Below, piece after piece: positions 1 to 12,559 of a stretch of 64,000 nucleotides of DNA (position 1 is its first letter; each line of letters begins with the position of its first letter). Both the position numbers and the translations under genes were made by a program. This DNA is from Cunninghamia lanceolata (lineage: Eukaryota > Streptophyta > Pinopsida > Cupressales > Cupressaceae), in assembly GCA_027924645.1 (NCBI GenBank), contig BSBN01001688.1:186001-250000 (forward strand), read 5' to 3'. The notes below the pieces were generated by a model that was not told where the DNA came from, ran no database searches, and saw only the letters and a program-made list of their open reading frames with translations.

Positions 1-3000
1 ATGGTTAGAACACCATTGTCCTATTAAAGAAAAGAGTTGATCTTAATCACCCAATACATTATTTTATCTTTTTTTCCATAATTAGTTCTCAATTGGAATT
101 TGTTTTTAGGAGTTTGTTTTTATGAAGACATCTGAGAATCTAAGGGAGTATTTGCACACAGTCTGCTTTATTCTCTTGTAAATGCATTTTGTTTTAAAAC
201 ACTATTTTAAATCCTTGTCTTCTTTTGCTTGAAAAGGAAATGTTGACTTATAAATCTTTGCCTATTCCTCTCTATTATAGTACTGATAAACTCATATCTC
301 GCATCTATGCTTGATCTGCCAGCTTAACTCACCACTATGGAAGGTGCCATATCCTCTATAGGCAATTTTGGATTCGATGGTTGGTTCAATCATTTCTCTA
401 TCCGTCGCCCATGCCATCGATGAAAGCATCCATCCTTCCCTATACTATATCCTAATCGATAACTGATACCTAATCTCTATTCATATGAACGACAACTGAA
501 ACCGACATGGTTAAGTGGGAGAGGAAGGACTGGTCGAGACAAGAAAGCAATCTATCTGTCATCTGAAATAGGGTTTAGAATGCCATGTGTAAATATATCA
601 TTATAGATTAATAATTTTAACAATTAAATTTGACTATGCACTTAGAGTATTCCACCATCCGAAGTACTTGTTTAATTCTATAGGTGATTCATGGATGATT
701 TTGAGAACACTTTCAAATTTGTTTCACATTAGCATCTAGTTCTTGTTTAAAAATTGATTGAATGAAAAGCGATGAAGAATTGTAACGTTTTGGGTACAAG
801 AAAGGATCGAAAAATATGTAACAAAAGTTTTACTTTCACCCTCCACATATTTTAATATGATAATTTCAGCAATTTATATGAATCAATAAATTGCCAAGTT
901 GTGGAACTTGTTTTGGGTGTTACTCACTCTTACGCATTGATAAATATACTCTTGAATATAAACTCTCTCTTGCATGTGCTAATGCTTTAGTCAAAGAGAC
1001 AATACAACCAATCCAGAGACCAAGAATGCAATTAGTTTTTTAGTATTATAAAGAAACAAGTACAGGTTAAGTGTTTGAAATGAGTTGTGACTCCTACTCA
1101 TTAGGAAATTCAATTGTAAGTAACATACTTTCAACTGGTGACTTTCCTAAATATTCACATTATTGTATAGTAGAAGCGAGGTTACGAATGGGCTTTTTGA
1201 TTTCCCTCACATGTGCAATTAAGCACTTTTTGTTTAATTAGCTTCTCACAGTTTTCTTCAAAACTCACTTTAAAGCACCACTAGTAAGTTAGAGATGGAC
1301 AGATCACACTCAGAAGGGCAGTTTCCAACTTCTGTAATTAATTTGAATTACAAATTCTCAGTTCCCAAGTTTTTGATTTTACTAAAGGCGAGACGGAGGA
1401 GGAATCACAACAGTCAGAAGTGTGGTTTGAAACAATATAACAAGTTGTCAACACATGACATAAAAGAGTGTGGTTTGAAACAGCCAGCGATCCACCAAGG
1501 CCTACTTATTTGGTGAAGGCTAAAGAAAAAAAATTCATTATCAGAAGAATTAAAAGAATGGAATGATTATCTTGTATCCACACAAGGGGAAGTATGGATT
1601 GAAATTGCAACTGGTATTGAAATGGACCCTTACTCAAGCATTGGTACCCACTGTGTCAAAGACACCCTAATCGCCTAGGGTTAGAGAGATCTCAGAATGC
1701 TAAGAAAATCAAAGATGATGCAGCGGGTTTAGCTTGAGATAAGTTTTTGGAGAATAAAGTAGCACGGAGCACTACCAAAAATAATATTTGGGCTTGAATT
1801 GAAGTATAAACGAATAGAAAATGTTGTTTATAAAGTCTGATAATATTTACCGATGTTAAAATTTTCCAGCAGTGGAAAACCTTTTTCTAATTACATGTGA
1901 AAATTCTGACAGATATGTTATTAAAATGGAAACAAAATAAAATATAAAATAAAAATGAAATGTCCCATTTGTATGGCTTTCGAGAGTGGGGACTTATTCC
2001 ATTCTTTCCATCATAAATTATTGTGAAATAATATATAAATCTATTTCAAAAAAAAAATGCTAAAACAGTGGTAAAGAATGGATATGTAACCTCTTTCAAT
2101 TTAATATTATATTTAACAATCCTGTCCAAACAAGGAAACGGGAAAGATAACTCAATTTGTCAAAGTATCATAATTTTAGGGTTGGTATGATGGTCTTCTA
2201 ACATTGCTTAAAAAGTGTTTATAGTGATGTAATTAAACTATTTTTTCACATTTCAGCGATAATTTTCAATAATACCAATAGGATCAAAGTATTATCACTA
2301 ATATCAATACCAAAACATCAATATCCACAAAATTTTATCAATAATATCAACAAACTAATATGTTATAATATGTTAATGCAAATTTATGATGGTTTAATGC
2401 AGCATAAACCCTAAATTACAAAATAACTATTAATATATATTTATTTTATTTTCATTTTTTGTTTCCTTTTTTTGTTTTTTTTTTTATTCTTATAGTTTAA
2501 TTTCTAATGTGCAAATAAATGTCAGATCACTTCCTATTTATTAAAATAGATAATTATATGGCTAATTCATTACTCAATTATTTCTTTAACATTTAACCTT
2601 GTTAAAGAACGAATTTAACAAATAATTGTATTAATTCAATTTTATTAATGCAAATGAATATATTAAACAATGCAAATAAATATATAAATTTAGTCTTAAC
2701 AATTGGTATAACTGAGCAATAATACTTATATGTATGTAATTAGCAAGAATCCAAAGATTGCTTGAATGGACCCTGGTTCAGCCACTTCCGTCTGTGAGCG
2801 ATCTGGGAGAAATAAGCGTACTTTGCTGCTCTACATGAGTGCTGGTTCCTTTGAAACAATGCTCAACACCCGTGTCATACCCAAGCCCTAGCCAGGACTG
2901 TCCTGAGTGCACCTCTGTACCCTAAGTTGGACACACACATAAGATGTGCCCCCTTCTCCATCTTGCTCACAACCTACTAACCTGGAATCCTACAGTGCTT

Positions 3001-3224
3001 GATATATTTTTTCTTTCCTGTCTCACATAAATTCTTATATAAGCATTAAGGAGAGGTTTTCCAAACCATCACACCCTTTCACGAGAATTTTATTTTAATA
3101 ATTATTTAATAAATAATTATTCTCCCTTTCATAGAAGAATTCTCTTAAATATTCTTCATTACTCTTTATTTAATCTAAAGAAGCATATTATCCTTTATTT
3201 TTCCATCCCTTTTTTTAATTCTAA
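1..3224. other. A+T-rich region without recognisable genes
   Basis: No reading frame here resembles a known protein; the short open frames are what A+T-rich DNA gives by chance. There are poly-T and poly-A runs near 2458-2490. A more G+C-rich block at about 2755-2960 stands out from its surroundings and could be the edge of an old transposon, but I could not match it to anything else in the window. Confidence 0.6.
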
Positions 3225-4565
3225 AGGGTCATTTCATCACTTCATCTTCTCTTGGGGAGAAAATCACATAACACAGATGATCTTATTCTAATGGCAAAAA
3301 TAGTGCATGATTTGAGAGACCACTTTAAGGCTCTAAAATTGTTTTGTCATGAGGTTGGGATGCAAGTGAACACTAACAAAACTAAGGTCATGATCTTTCC
3401 CTTGAAGAGAAAGAAGGCTCAGATAGAATTTTTTTTTAAGGCAATCCCTTGCAAGTGATTAATGAATATAAATATCTTGGCCTCGATTTCCACAATAAGC
3501 TCGACTAGGAGACGTGTAGTGCAAAAAGGATACAAAGAGGGTGGAAAGCTTTATACTTATTGCAAAATAGATGCAGAAGAGCTGAATTGTGAGATTGGAA
3601 AACTAAGAAAACCCTTTTTCGAGTTGTTAGTGGTGTCGGTGGTTTTATATGGGTGTGAGTTGTGGGGTGGCAACACATCAATGATGAAGTGGAGACAGAT
3701 AGAGAGGTTACAAAAGCACTTAATCACAAACAATTTCAAAACAAAAATCTCAGTTCCTTACGAGATTGACTTAGTTGAAGTCGATGCCTTTCCTTTGGAG
3801 GCATTGGCTTGATCTGGCTGATAAGTTATTTAAAGAAGCTAGAGAACACGGAGCTGCTGAGTTGGCCCAAAATGGTAACAGAAGAAAATTAGGCGAAAGG
3901 AAGAGCATGTGGATGAAACAAAATGACAAGTGGATAAATAAGTGGGATATTAGCATAAAAGTGCCCAAATATGATTGGGGCAATCAAACAGTATGTGCGG
4001 GAAAAAGTCAAAGTAAGCATGTAGACATGACAACTTGGGAGGAAAAGAGAGTACTATATCAAACATTTCAATCCTTCATATGACCACACACAAAAAACCT
4101 ATATAGGAGTGAAAACTAAATGGAAAGCGAAAATGTTAATGGCTCGACTAAGGACTAATTCACACCAGCTCAAGATGTGAAACTAGTAGGTGGACAAGGC
4201 ATAAAGAAGAGTGAGATGACAGAATATGTTGTTTCTATACTTTGGGAGTTGTGGAAATGGAATGACACTACATCATGGAGTGTCCAATCTACAAAGATAT
4301 TCAGGGCATTTACACAGATATCTTGAATGTGGGCTTCTTGGTTAATTTGTTTGAAGAAAAATGGATAACAAAGCTTGCAGATTATTTGATTAAGACCCAC
4401 AACAGAATATCGAAGATCCTAAAGGAAAGAAAGGTCAAGTAGGCATTGTGTGGACGGCCTACCTGTCCAAGGCTTTTATGCTTAACAGTGTGGTCAATAT
4501 CTTATGGTCCCATGGGTTGTTTGGCCTCATGAATGTTATTAAAAACCTTCATTCATTCATTCACA
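3225..4565 (+). mobile_element. 5'-truncated, degenerate LINE fragment (reverse transcriptase C-terminal half)
   Basis: The fragment starts inside the reverse transcriptase domain: a frame at 3252-3458 has NTDDLILMA, a decayed form of the (Y/F)ADD catalytic box, followed by VGMQVNTNKTKVM, the usual next block of plant non-LTR reverse transcriptases. Further pieces in shifted frames follow: VLYGCELWG and QIERLQKHLI at 3600-3730, then a basic stretch to 4083. A last piece, read from about 4276, contains MECPIYKDIQGIY and ends at a TAG at 4440-4442. The 3' end carries an ATTC microsatellite at about 4547-4562, as several plant LINE families do. Frameshifts and stops make it non-functional. Endonuclease and ORF1 are absent. 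Confidence 0.75.
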
Positions 4566-6689
4566 AGCAATAATCTCTGAGTGGTTCAAAACATCTCTAG
4601 GAAGTTGGAGAATTGGAGGGCATATGAAAAGATGAAGAATCTTGGCGTTGGCAACAAAAACTACCATTTACAACAAGCAATTTTGTTTTCACCTTGCTGG
4701 TTTCAAGATCACCCATGGAGTTTCATCGCCTCAACAATTGAGTTTTCACCCTAGTGCTTTCAACATCGCCCTAACAATTTCAACGTGGCTCAACATGTTA
4801 GTTTTCAACGACGGTTTCACATGCATCCCTATAATTTCGTAACCATTAACTAACAAGAGACAGTTTCGTCATTTTGATGTGTGCAAACAGGTAACACCCA
4901 AAAATGACGTTTTCTTTTTTCTTGCAACGATTCATTAGAAAACACCTTGTTTGCAGACACAGAAATAAATGCCAGGGTAAAAGACATTCCAAAGGATAGC
5001 ACTTCGTGAATCTTGTTTAGGGCAAACTTTTCATGTTGCAACAATTTTGGGAGCCAATTGGAAGAGTTAGAGCCCAAATTTACATATGAATTTGGTTGTA
5101 GGAGCCATGAACTCGTTTCTATGTCCAAGAGGCAATATTACTCTTGATTCAGTTTTCACCCATCTTGGGTTTCTCCAAAGCAACTCTATTTCTGTCTTGT
5201 GTACTTCCTCTTGTGTTGCCCTTATTTATATGCTTATCTATTAAATTTACTATTCCATGGATTTAGTTAGATGTTTTACCTCTAATTTTCTGAGTTCATC
5301 AACATTTTAGAAGAATTTTGGTGTGCTAAAATTTTAAAAATTTAAGAAAACGATCCCCAACAATTTATAAATCATTTATCCACCTATATAAAGATCGATC
5401 AGTCAATAAACAACCTCATCACAATTGCCCAATCACACTTAATAAATGGACTAATCAAAATCCGATATGAAGCATAATCACGTAACTCAAATATAATATT
5501 CATTAAGATTATAATATTCGTGAGTAAACAAACAATTGCAATCGCTTATAATAGTTCGTGTCAGTAAACAAACAATTGCAATTGCTTATAATAGTGGGTA
5601 CCAATATACAGGACTATACATCAGAGAGTACACAATTTATTACTTTTTCACCGCGTTACATTTTGTTTTAAGTGGTACATTGATTTGGGTGTATAAGAAG
5701 AGGTATAAATGGTAAACTTGAGAGTGCTAAAAGACAGTTATTGGCAGCTTGCTAAATTGTTTGTTTTGCTAGTCTTTTAAGAGAACAGTATCTGTTTATA
5801 GTGTTCTCCATAGAAATTTTCTCAGAAATCCCTTCTTCTGCCGGAAGACTAGCTTAAATTATCCACTGACCGACTCCAACTAGTTGCAATACTCTAAAAG
5901 CTGACTCCACTTTACCCTCCAACAAATCATCAATGAGTTCTAACGTGTACCTTTTACTAAAAGAACTGCAGGTTCTGATATATAAAAGATGAGCATGGCC
6001 AAAAATAATATCCACCAGGTGGATCAAAAATAAAGCACAGAATGAATACATGAAGAATTCCCAGACCATTGGAGAAAAGAACCCAAGGAAAAAGTGACCC
6101 AGCTGCCCTAGAGAGATTGGAAAAGAACCAGCCTTTATGAATTGCCAAAGACTCAATGAACATTACAACTACTCTGAATTTGTTTTCTATATTCAAATTT
6201 TACTTGTGAAAATCATTTCTCTACCTCCGAATCCAGCACTACCAGGCACACCATCACAACACCAATTTCAATTGAAAGAGCCAATGCATCCTGCATCTCC
6301 ACAGTAATAAAAATCTCAAAATTGTCGCTAAAAATACATAGCACATTCAAGCTGCACAAGTTTATTGCATTTGCCTACTAATATCCACAAATTGGGAATG
6401 TCACAGATTTTAATAGGCTTGCCAAATATTAATTCCGATAACTGTAGGGAGCAGGGCCCATAGATCCATCCTCCAACATGTTTGAATAGCAGCTTTTTAA
6501 TATAATGATAAAATAAAAAACAGTGATAAACAGCACCTACAAAGCAGGCTTTGAGGTGAAACTCCCATCATTATGTGTCGGTGATCCTCTCCTAATATCA
6601 CCTTAAAAATGTGCCATATAGGAACCCTTGCCTTGTGATTATTACCAACGTACAATAAGAAAAAGTTACAGAAGAAATGGATACCCAAT
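4566..6689. other. Region without recognisable genes
   Basis: I see no conserved protein. The only structure is a short direct repeat at 5520-5595, listed separately. A minus-strand open stretch at about 5854-5964 looks exon-like but matches nothing I recognise. Confidence 0.5.
5520..5595. repeat. Two-copy tandem repeat, about 38 bp unit
   Basis: Units at 5520-5557 and 5558-5595 both contain AGTAAACAAACAATTGCAAT followed by GCTTATAATAGT, with only a few differences. Confidence 0.85.
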
Positions 6690-7420
6690 ACCCACTGAAG
6701 TATCCCACAAAAATAAAATATCTAAATACTTTTAGAAATGCATTGCACAATCGATTTTGGCACATAAGGAGCTAAGAGGGCTACTAGTATTTATACACTC
6801 AGTTAATGGACGCGCTAGTACCTATCACCAAATGAGTTGCCTTTTAAGTGGACAAATGGCCTCATGAAATGATACCCGTTGAAATACCTAAAATATCTAA
6901 ATATTTATAGAAATCTACCCCACAATTGAATTTGGGACACGGGTAGCTACTAGTATTTGTACAATTTAATGTACAATAAGCAAAGCGTCTAGAAGAAATG
7001 GATACCCATTGAAATATCCCACAAAAATAAAGTTTCTAAATATTTATAAAAATCCATCACACAATTGCATTTGGCACTAAGGGAGCTACTAATATTTGTA
7101 CAACTTAATGTGCAACAAGAAAAGCTTATAGAAGACATTGATACCCATTAAAATATCCCACAAAAATAAAATATCTAAATATTTATAGAAATCTATCACA
7201 CAATTGAATATGGCACACCGGGAGCTACGGGAGCTACTGGTATTTGTAAAACTTAATATACAATAAGAAAAACTTAGAGGAAATGGACATCCATTGAAAT
7301 ATCCCAAAAGAATAACATATCCAAATATTTAGAGAAATCCATCACACAATTGAATTTGGCACACAGGGAGCTAAGGGAGCTAATAGTATTTGTACAATCA
7401 ATTTATTGAACGCGCTAGTA
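6690..7420. repeat. Tandem repeat, about 135-175 bp unit, five degenerate copies
   Basis: The core CTAAATATTTATAGAAAT recurs at about 6722, 6896, 7035, 7170 and 7321, each time after a block like CCCACAAAAATAAA and before CACACAATTGAATTTGG and GGAGCTA. Spacing is irregular (174, 139, 135, 151), so the copies have suffered indels. The outer parts also share a longer block: ACGCGCTAGTACCTATCAC occurs near 6810 and again near 7410. The array lies downstream of the VAP-like gene, read on the minus strand. Confidence 0.85.
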
Positions 7421-7462
7421 CCTATCACAAAATGAGCTGCCTTTGAAGTGGACAAACGCCAT

Positions 7463-8335
7463 CATTGGCATTAATCCATCAATAGAGTAATGAGAGTAAG
7501 AGGCAAGATACCTTTGTAATGAGCCACTAATAGAAGAATCAAAATCTTTATTGGATAGATACCAATTCATACAAATACACATAAATCCTGTTCCATGAAT
7601 ATAAGTAACACTTTTGTAGCACCTTTGGTAAGCCTTGTGAAAATTCATTTAAGATTACATAATAGGGGCTCCCAAATACATGGGTGTATATAACCTTACT
7701 TCACTAGAAAACACAATTTGAAACCATGTCTTGCTTAACTTCTTAAAAGGCATTTCTGTCTTTTGGCATTAATCCATCAATATAATGAGAGTAAGCAGCA
7801 CTATACCTTTGTAATGAGCCACTAAAAGAAGAATCAAAAGCCTAAGTCCGAATAAGTTATAAATCTTTATTGGATAGATACCAATTCATACAAAGTAACA
7901 CTCCATGTAGTAACTTTAGCAAGCTTCGTAAAAGAATCATTTGAGCCTACATAATAGGTATTCCCTAACACAGGTGTATAACCTTACTAGAAAAAACAAT
8001 TTGATGTCATGTCTCTGCTTAACTCCTTAAAGGCATTTGTTCTTTTGGCATTCATCCCTCAATTGAGTAATGAGAGTAAGAAGCAAGATACCTTTGTGAT
8101 AGCCCAAGTCCAAATAAGTTCGAAATCTTTGTTGGGTATATACCAATTCATACAAATACATATAAAACATGTTCAAGGAATACAAGTACCACATCTTGTA
8201 GAAACCTCAGCAAGCTTTGTAAAAGAATCATTTAAGATTACATAATAGGAACTCCCTAATACATAGGTGTAGAACCAACCTTCACTAGAAAACATAATTT
8301 GATGTCATGTCATGATTAACTCCTAAAAAGGCATT
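7463..8335. repeat. Tandem repeat, about 290 bp unit, three copies
   Basis: Units begin with GGCATTAATCCATCAAT or a close variant at about 7466, 7763 and 8046. Each contains, in order, a run ending in GATACCTTTGT, ATACCAATTCATACAAA, a block around AAGATTACATAATAGG, and a tail ending in AAAAGGCATT. The middle copy has a small insertion (TAAGTCCGAATAAGTTATAA) that is partly present in the third copy, so the order of duplication could be worked out. No protein is encoded. Confidence 0.9.
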
Positions 8336-8353
8336 CGTCTTTAGGCTGATGTT

Positions 8354-8590
8354 TCAAAACACAAAATCCATATATTTCTTTATCCAATCAAAAAATGACA
8401 GACCCACTAGATCACCAAAGAAACGAGTGAACCTCAAACGTTCCTGATCATGGGCAAATTTAACTCGTTGCAGTGTTTGATAACACAAATACCTGCAGCC
8501 ATGGTTTTTCCATGGCAATCAAGATGCTTCTTTGCATGCTTCTCACAAACTTTGTCAATCTCAACCTTTGTGGCTTAAACCATTATATTT
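8354..8590 (-). other. Exon-like open stretches just 3' of the VAP-like stop codon
   Basis: Two overlapping minus-strand stretches look coding. One (about 8460-8585) includes VCEKHAKKHLDCHGKTMAAG and has a donor-like CAG/GTATTTG inside it near 8490. The other (8354-8490) is in a different frame, includes RVKFAHDQERLRFTRFFGD, and ends at a TGA at 8354-8356. I do not recognise either. They could be 3' untranslated sequence of the VAP-like gene, a pseudogene with one frameshift, or exons of another gene. Confidence 0.25.
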
Positions 8591-8618
8591 GCAAATACAT
8601 GCAATCATTTGAGCAAAT

Positions 8619-8732
8619 TCATGAATGGAAGTAGTACCCCAAAATAATACCCACAAGACCAATAAAGCAAACAAATAAAAATGAGAAACCCAATCTAGCT
8701 CTTCCATGATCACCACTCCTCTTTATAAGTAC
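8619..8732 (-). CDS. Terminal exon of a VAP27-like (VAMP-associated protein) gene: C-terminal ER membrane anchor
   Basis: VAP27 proteins are tail-anchored ER proteins that bridge the ER to the plasma membrane, cytoskeleton and lipid-transfer partners. This exon follows a good acceptor (TTTGTTTATTTGCAG, intron side at 8733) and encodes 37 residues ending at a TGA at 8619-8621. A short basic linker (IKRSGDHGRARLG) precedes a hydrophobic segment, FSFLFVCFIGLVGIILGY, and the tail YFHS. The pattern of coiled coil, basic linker, glycine-rich membrane span and very short tail is that of plant VAP27. The reading phase joins exactly to the exon at 23171-23248. The MSP domain was not found, so assignment rests on two exons. 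An unrelated tail-anchored coiled-coil protein is the alternative. Confidence 0.7.
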   Translation of the reverse strand, partial: VLIKRSGDHGRARLGFSFLFVCFIGLVGIILGYYFHS

Positions 8733-9503
8733 CTGCAAATAAACAAAAAGGAAATTATATAAAAAACACAAAAACAACATGCTGCATAAATAATCCAGTT
8801 TTCCTACTCTAGAAAACAAACAAAATTGTTCAAAACTGAGAGATCATCAGCCCAAAAAACAAGATTAACATCATCAAAATCATTCAACAAAAATAGACTC
8901 CATGCCCCACAAAATAGGATTAACTTAGTTAGGGTAAATGGAGTGCACTGCCAACTATACTCCAAAAGCATTGTTAGATCCTTTCTCCTATAGCAAATAT
9001 GCATAGAGCACAGTGATTACTAGGAACATGCAAATCTGGGAAAGCAAATAACATACCCCTGGTTTAACATGTCAAGTTTGTCTACTTGATCTGAATAAAT
9101 AGAGGCCAATGCTATGCCTGTCTCACCTCATCAACCATTTTTGTATCTCATTATATTCAACATTGGGATATTCTTCTTATGGTGTTTCTTAGTACTGCCA
9201 TATAAGTGTTCTCTTTTTGGCTTGTGGAGTTTATTATTGTTCAATTATGTACTTGTTGTATTATCTCACATTGCATCATGGAGTTTGGAGACAACAGACA
9301 CTTGTTCAAATAGAATTAATTGTGGAGCTCTCCGAGTGCAAGATTTTGTCTATATGGGATAAAGAAGGGTTTCTAAAGGAAACTCTGCCCAAACATGTCA
9401 TATCTCAAATCTGATTGCATTTTAGAATTCTTTGTGGAAAACTAAAAAGGGTCCCTTTTAGTTTGTCAAGAAATTATTCCATTTGACCTTCAAATTGGCC
9501 TTC

Positions 9504-10109
9504 AAAGTTGGTGGGTTTTGGTGCCTACGAGCTAGCAGCCAATCCCCTAGCAAAAAGAGCGTGGACCTGGAGCAGTATCAGAGTGCACAGTCACTTGAGC
9601 TAAGCGGCATATGAACAGTGTCAAGGGATGAGTAGGCTGGAGCAGTATCAGAGTGCAGGATCACATGGGCTGATCATCATAAGACCCGCATGAAGGGATG
9701 AGCAGACGCACAACATTGAGACAGATTTTTGGGAGGATTTTGTTATAACCCCAGTGCACCCTTTATAGGGTGTGATGCATGCACAACCTACTTGGTAGCA
9801 TGTGGGACACAAAGTTGGTGGGTTTTCGCTGCCTACGATCTAGAAGCCAATCCCCTAGCAAATAGAGCATGGAGCTGGAGCTGAATGCACAGTCACTTGA
9901 GCTAAGCGGCCTATGAACAGCGGGATGAGTAGGCTGGAGCAGTATCAGAGTGCACAATCACTTGGGGTGAGCCATATAAGACCTGTATGAAGGGACGAGT
10001 AGGTGCACAACATTGAGGAAGATTTTTGGCAGGGTTTTGTTATAATTTCAGTTCACCCTGTATACGGGGTGCACACAATGCACAACCTACTTGGTAGCAG
10101 GTGGGACAC
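9504..10109. repeat. Two-copy tandem duplication, about 307 bp unit
   Basis: Copies at about 9504-9810 and 9811-10109 start with AAAGTTGGTGGGTTTT, share GCCAATCCCCTAGCAAA, GGCTGGAGCAGTATCAGAG and TGCACAACCTACTTGGTAGC, and end with GTGGGACACAAAG. The second copy has lost a few dozen bases. Within each unit the block around GAGCAGTATCAGAGTGCA is itself repeated. No coding. It lies just upstream of the copia remnant and could be part of its LTR, but no second LTR was found to test this. Confidence 0.85.
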
Positions 10110-11684
10110 AAAGGTGACTGGCCCAGGGAAGTCGGAGGTTTAATCCCTCACTTGATCCTTGCTTATCTTCTGATGTGTGCTGGTTGGGTCACAGTTATTT
10201 GTTGGTTGGGCAATGGTTTGCTTGGGAGTTTGGCAGTGGCAAATTTGGTTTGTATAGACTACTGGCAGTCTTAGTCAGTAGTTGACTATTAAAATGTCAC
10301 ATGGCAGCCTCTGATTTATTCTATAGAGTTGAATTGGAATTTTCAAATTTTCAAAAATTCCCAAAATTGGGTTGAGTTGGCTGTCATGTACCAGAGTATC
10401 ATTGAGCGAATTTTTTTGCATATTTATGTGATTTCTCCAGTTTCCAGTTCCAACAAACTAGTATGTGCCACATCAAAAGTGCAGTACAATGAGTGAATTT
10501 GGCTATAGGAGTGACATCTAGCACAATCAAGTGATTTCCAGCCAATTTTTAAATTTAGATTTTTGTGTTAAGGACTGGGGGGGTCAAGGGAATTGGATCA
10601 GTACTTAAACTTAAAACTCATAACTTCATCATACAGACTCCATTAGAACTCACTTTAACAACAACTGGAAAGCATTTTTAGAGCTCTTTATAATCTATTT
10701 TTGTCACATTTGCAGGCATTTTATGTCGTCTTAGCTTCTTTGAAGTTCAGAGGCCCTTGTCTTGACAGTACACAATTATCAGGCTTGGGAACTGTCAATT
10801 AAAATTGCACTGAAGACCAAGAGCTTGGAAGGGATTGTATGTGGGACTGAAAAGGTCCCTTCTGTTGAGAAGGGTGCATATTATATCAAAAAGATCATGC
10901 CAATAGGATTTCGCTGACCACATTGCACATGAACTTCATTTTCATCCCAGGAGATCAAAAAGTCTGAAGTAGATGATGAATCTTGTCAGATGATCAATCT
11001 CAAAGGAGTTGTTCAATAAGATTCATGAGTCGAGGATTAGATGTTGAATCATAAGCTGTATATACTTATAATTGATGTATGACAAGAATGAAGATAATCT
11101 AACTTGTGTGAAGGATCTTCTATGTTAATTAGAGGAGTGCGATAAGGAATATAAGATGAATCATTGAGATCATCCTTAACATCTTAAAGCGGAAACATAA
11201 TGTAATTCTGTCCAGCTCTTCACTACTAGGGCCATTATAGAGGAGGAAGGACTACGTCTTTTGCAGGTTTGTCCTCCTTGTTGATTATGTAGCAACAAGA
11301 TCTCACTAAGTTGGGTGTGCTCGGTTTGAGGCAATAGGCTCATATGACTAAAGAAAAGGTGAAACAAAATTTCAAAGAACCAAGACAAACATATGCATCT
11401 CAAGGAGGGCCTAGGAAACAATAATAATGGGAACAGTAGGAGTTCTCAGGATGGTGATTGAGAACAAGCATAAAGAGTACACCTACCATGGCAAGCAGGG
11501 ATATGTTGAGAATAAGTGCTTCAAAAAGATGAACCACTGGGGTAAGCACAACAGAAATGACAAGAATAATGTTCTCATCACTCATACTTTCTCAAGTTTC
11601 ATTTTTTTTAATTGAAAAAAGTGCTTTATATAAAACTTCCAAGGAACAGAAAGTTAGATCATTAAATAGTTATTGCTCTAGTTT

Positions 11685-12133
11685 TTCATGCTTATACTTC
11701 CAAATGTGATTTCTTGTAGACTCTAGCTGTGAAGAAGGATGGTAGTTTGTTCTAAAAGCCTGGCAAAGTTGATGATGATAAGGCTTATAAGGCAGATGAT
11801 TCAACTCTTAATATAGTTGGTAGTAGTGAAGTTGTGCTAAAGGCTGGCATAACTAGAAATGTTTGTCATGAACCTGATTTGATTATGAATCTACTATTTA
11901 TTTTTCATACTTCTCAAGTTTTTCATGCTCATACTTCCAAATGTGGTTTCTTTATAGACTCTAGATGTGAACAAGGATGGTAGTTTGTTCTAAAAGCCTG
12001 GCAAAGTTGATGATGACAAGGTTTATAAGGCAGATGATTCAACACTTAATATTGTTGGTAGTAGTGAAGTTGTGCTAGAAGATGGCGTAAATAGAAATGT
12101 TTATCATTAACCTGATTTGATTATGAATCTACT
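11685..12133 (+). repeat. Two-copy tandem duplication inside the copia remnant, about 235 bp unit
   Basis: Copies at about 11685-11890 and 11922-12133 share GGATGGTAGTTTGTTCTAAA, AAGCCTGGCAAAGTTGATG and TAGTAGTGAAGTTGTGCTA. The duplicated piece covers the gag/protease junction of the copia element, so it arose after insertion or during reverse transcription. Confidence 0.85.
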
Positions 12134-12559
12134 ATCTGTTTTCCAGATAATTCAACAAGAAAACAAATTTTTGTTTCGGCCTATCCAATTGTTGTGAAGA
12201 GTATTAGCAATAAATTTCAAGTGATTGGTGGCATTAAGCCTGAGAAAAAAGCATAGGATTACAAGTTTAACATGTTTTAGCACTGGTGGCTAAGGCAAAT
12301 GATGAGAGATTGAGGTATTTAAATTTTAGATGTATGCAATTAATGGACTGTAAGGATATAGTTCATGGATTACCTCTTGTTTCTCTATCCAAAGGCTTGT
12401 GTGGCGGATGTGTTCTCAGCAAGCGTTATTGAGAAGGTTTTGAGAAGGGTAAGGCGTTGTGTACAACGGCAGATCCTCGACTTGTTTATTTATTGATTTA
12501 TGCACTAAAAATCATCCGTCTCTTGCAGGATGGATTATGCAGACAAGGTTGGGGAGCCA

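Noticed and set aside
5854..5990. Minus-strand exon-like stretch with LELIDDLLEGKVESAFRVL
   Set aside because: Only a weak acceptor near it, no homologue that I know, and no second exon in phase.
9114..9414. Hydrophobic plus-strand ORF as a membrane protein
   Set aside because: It overlaps a second open frame, is Leu/Phe-rich as expected from T-rich DNA, and has no conserved motif.
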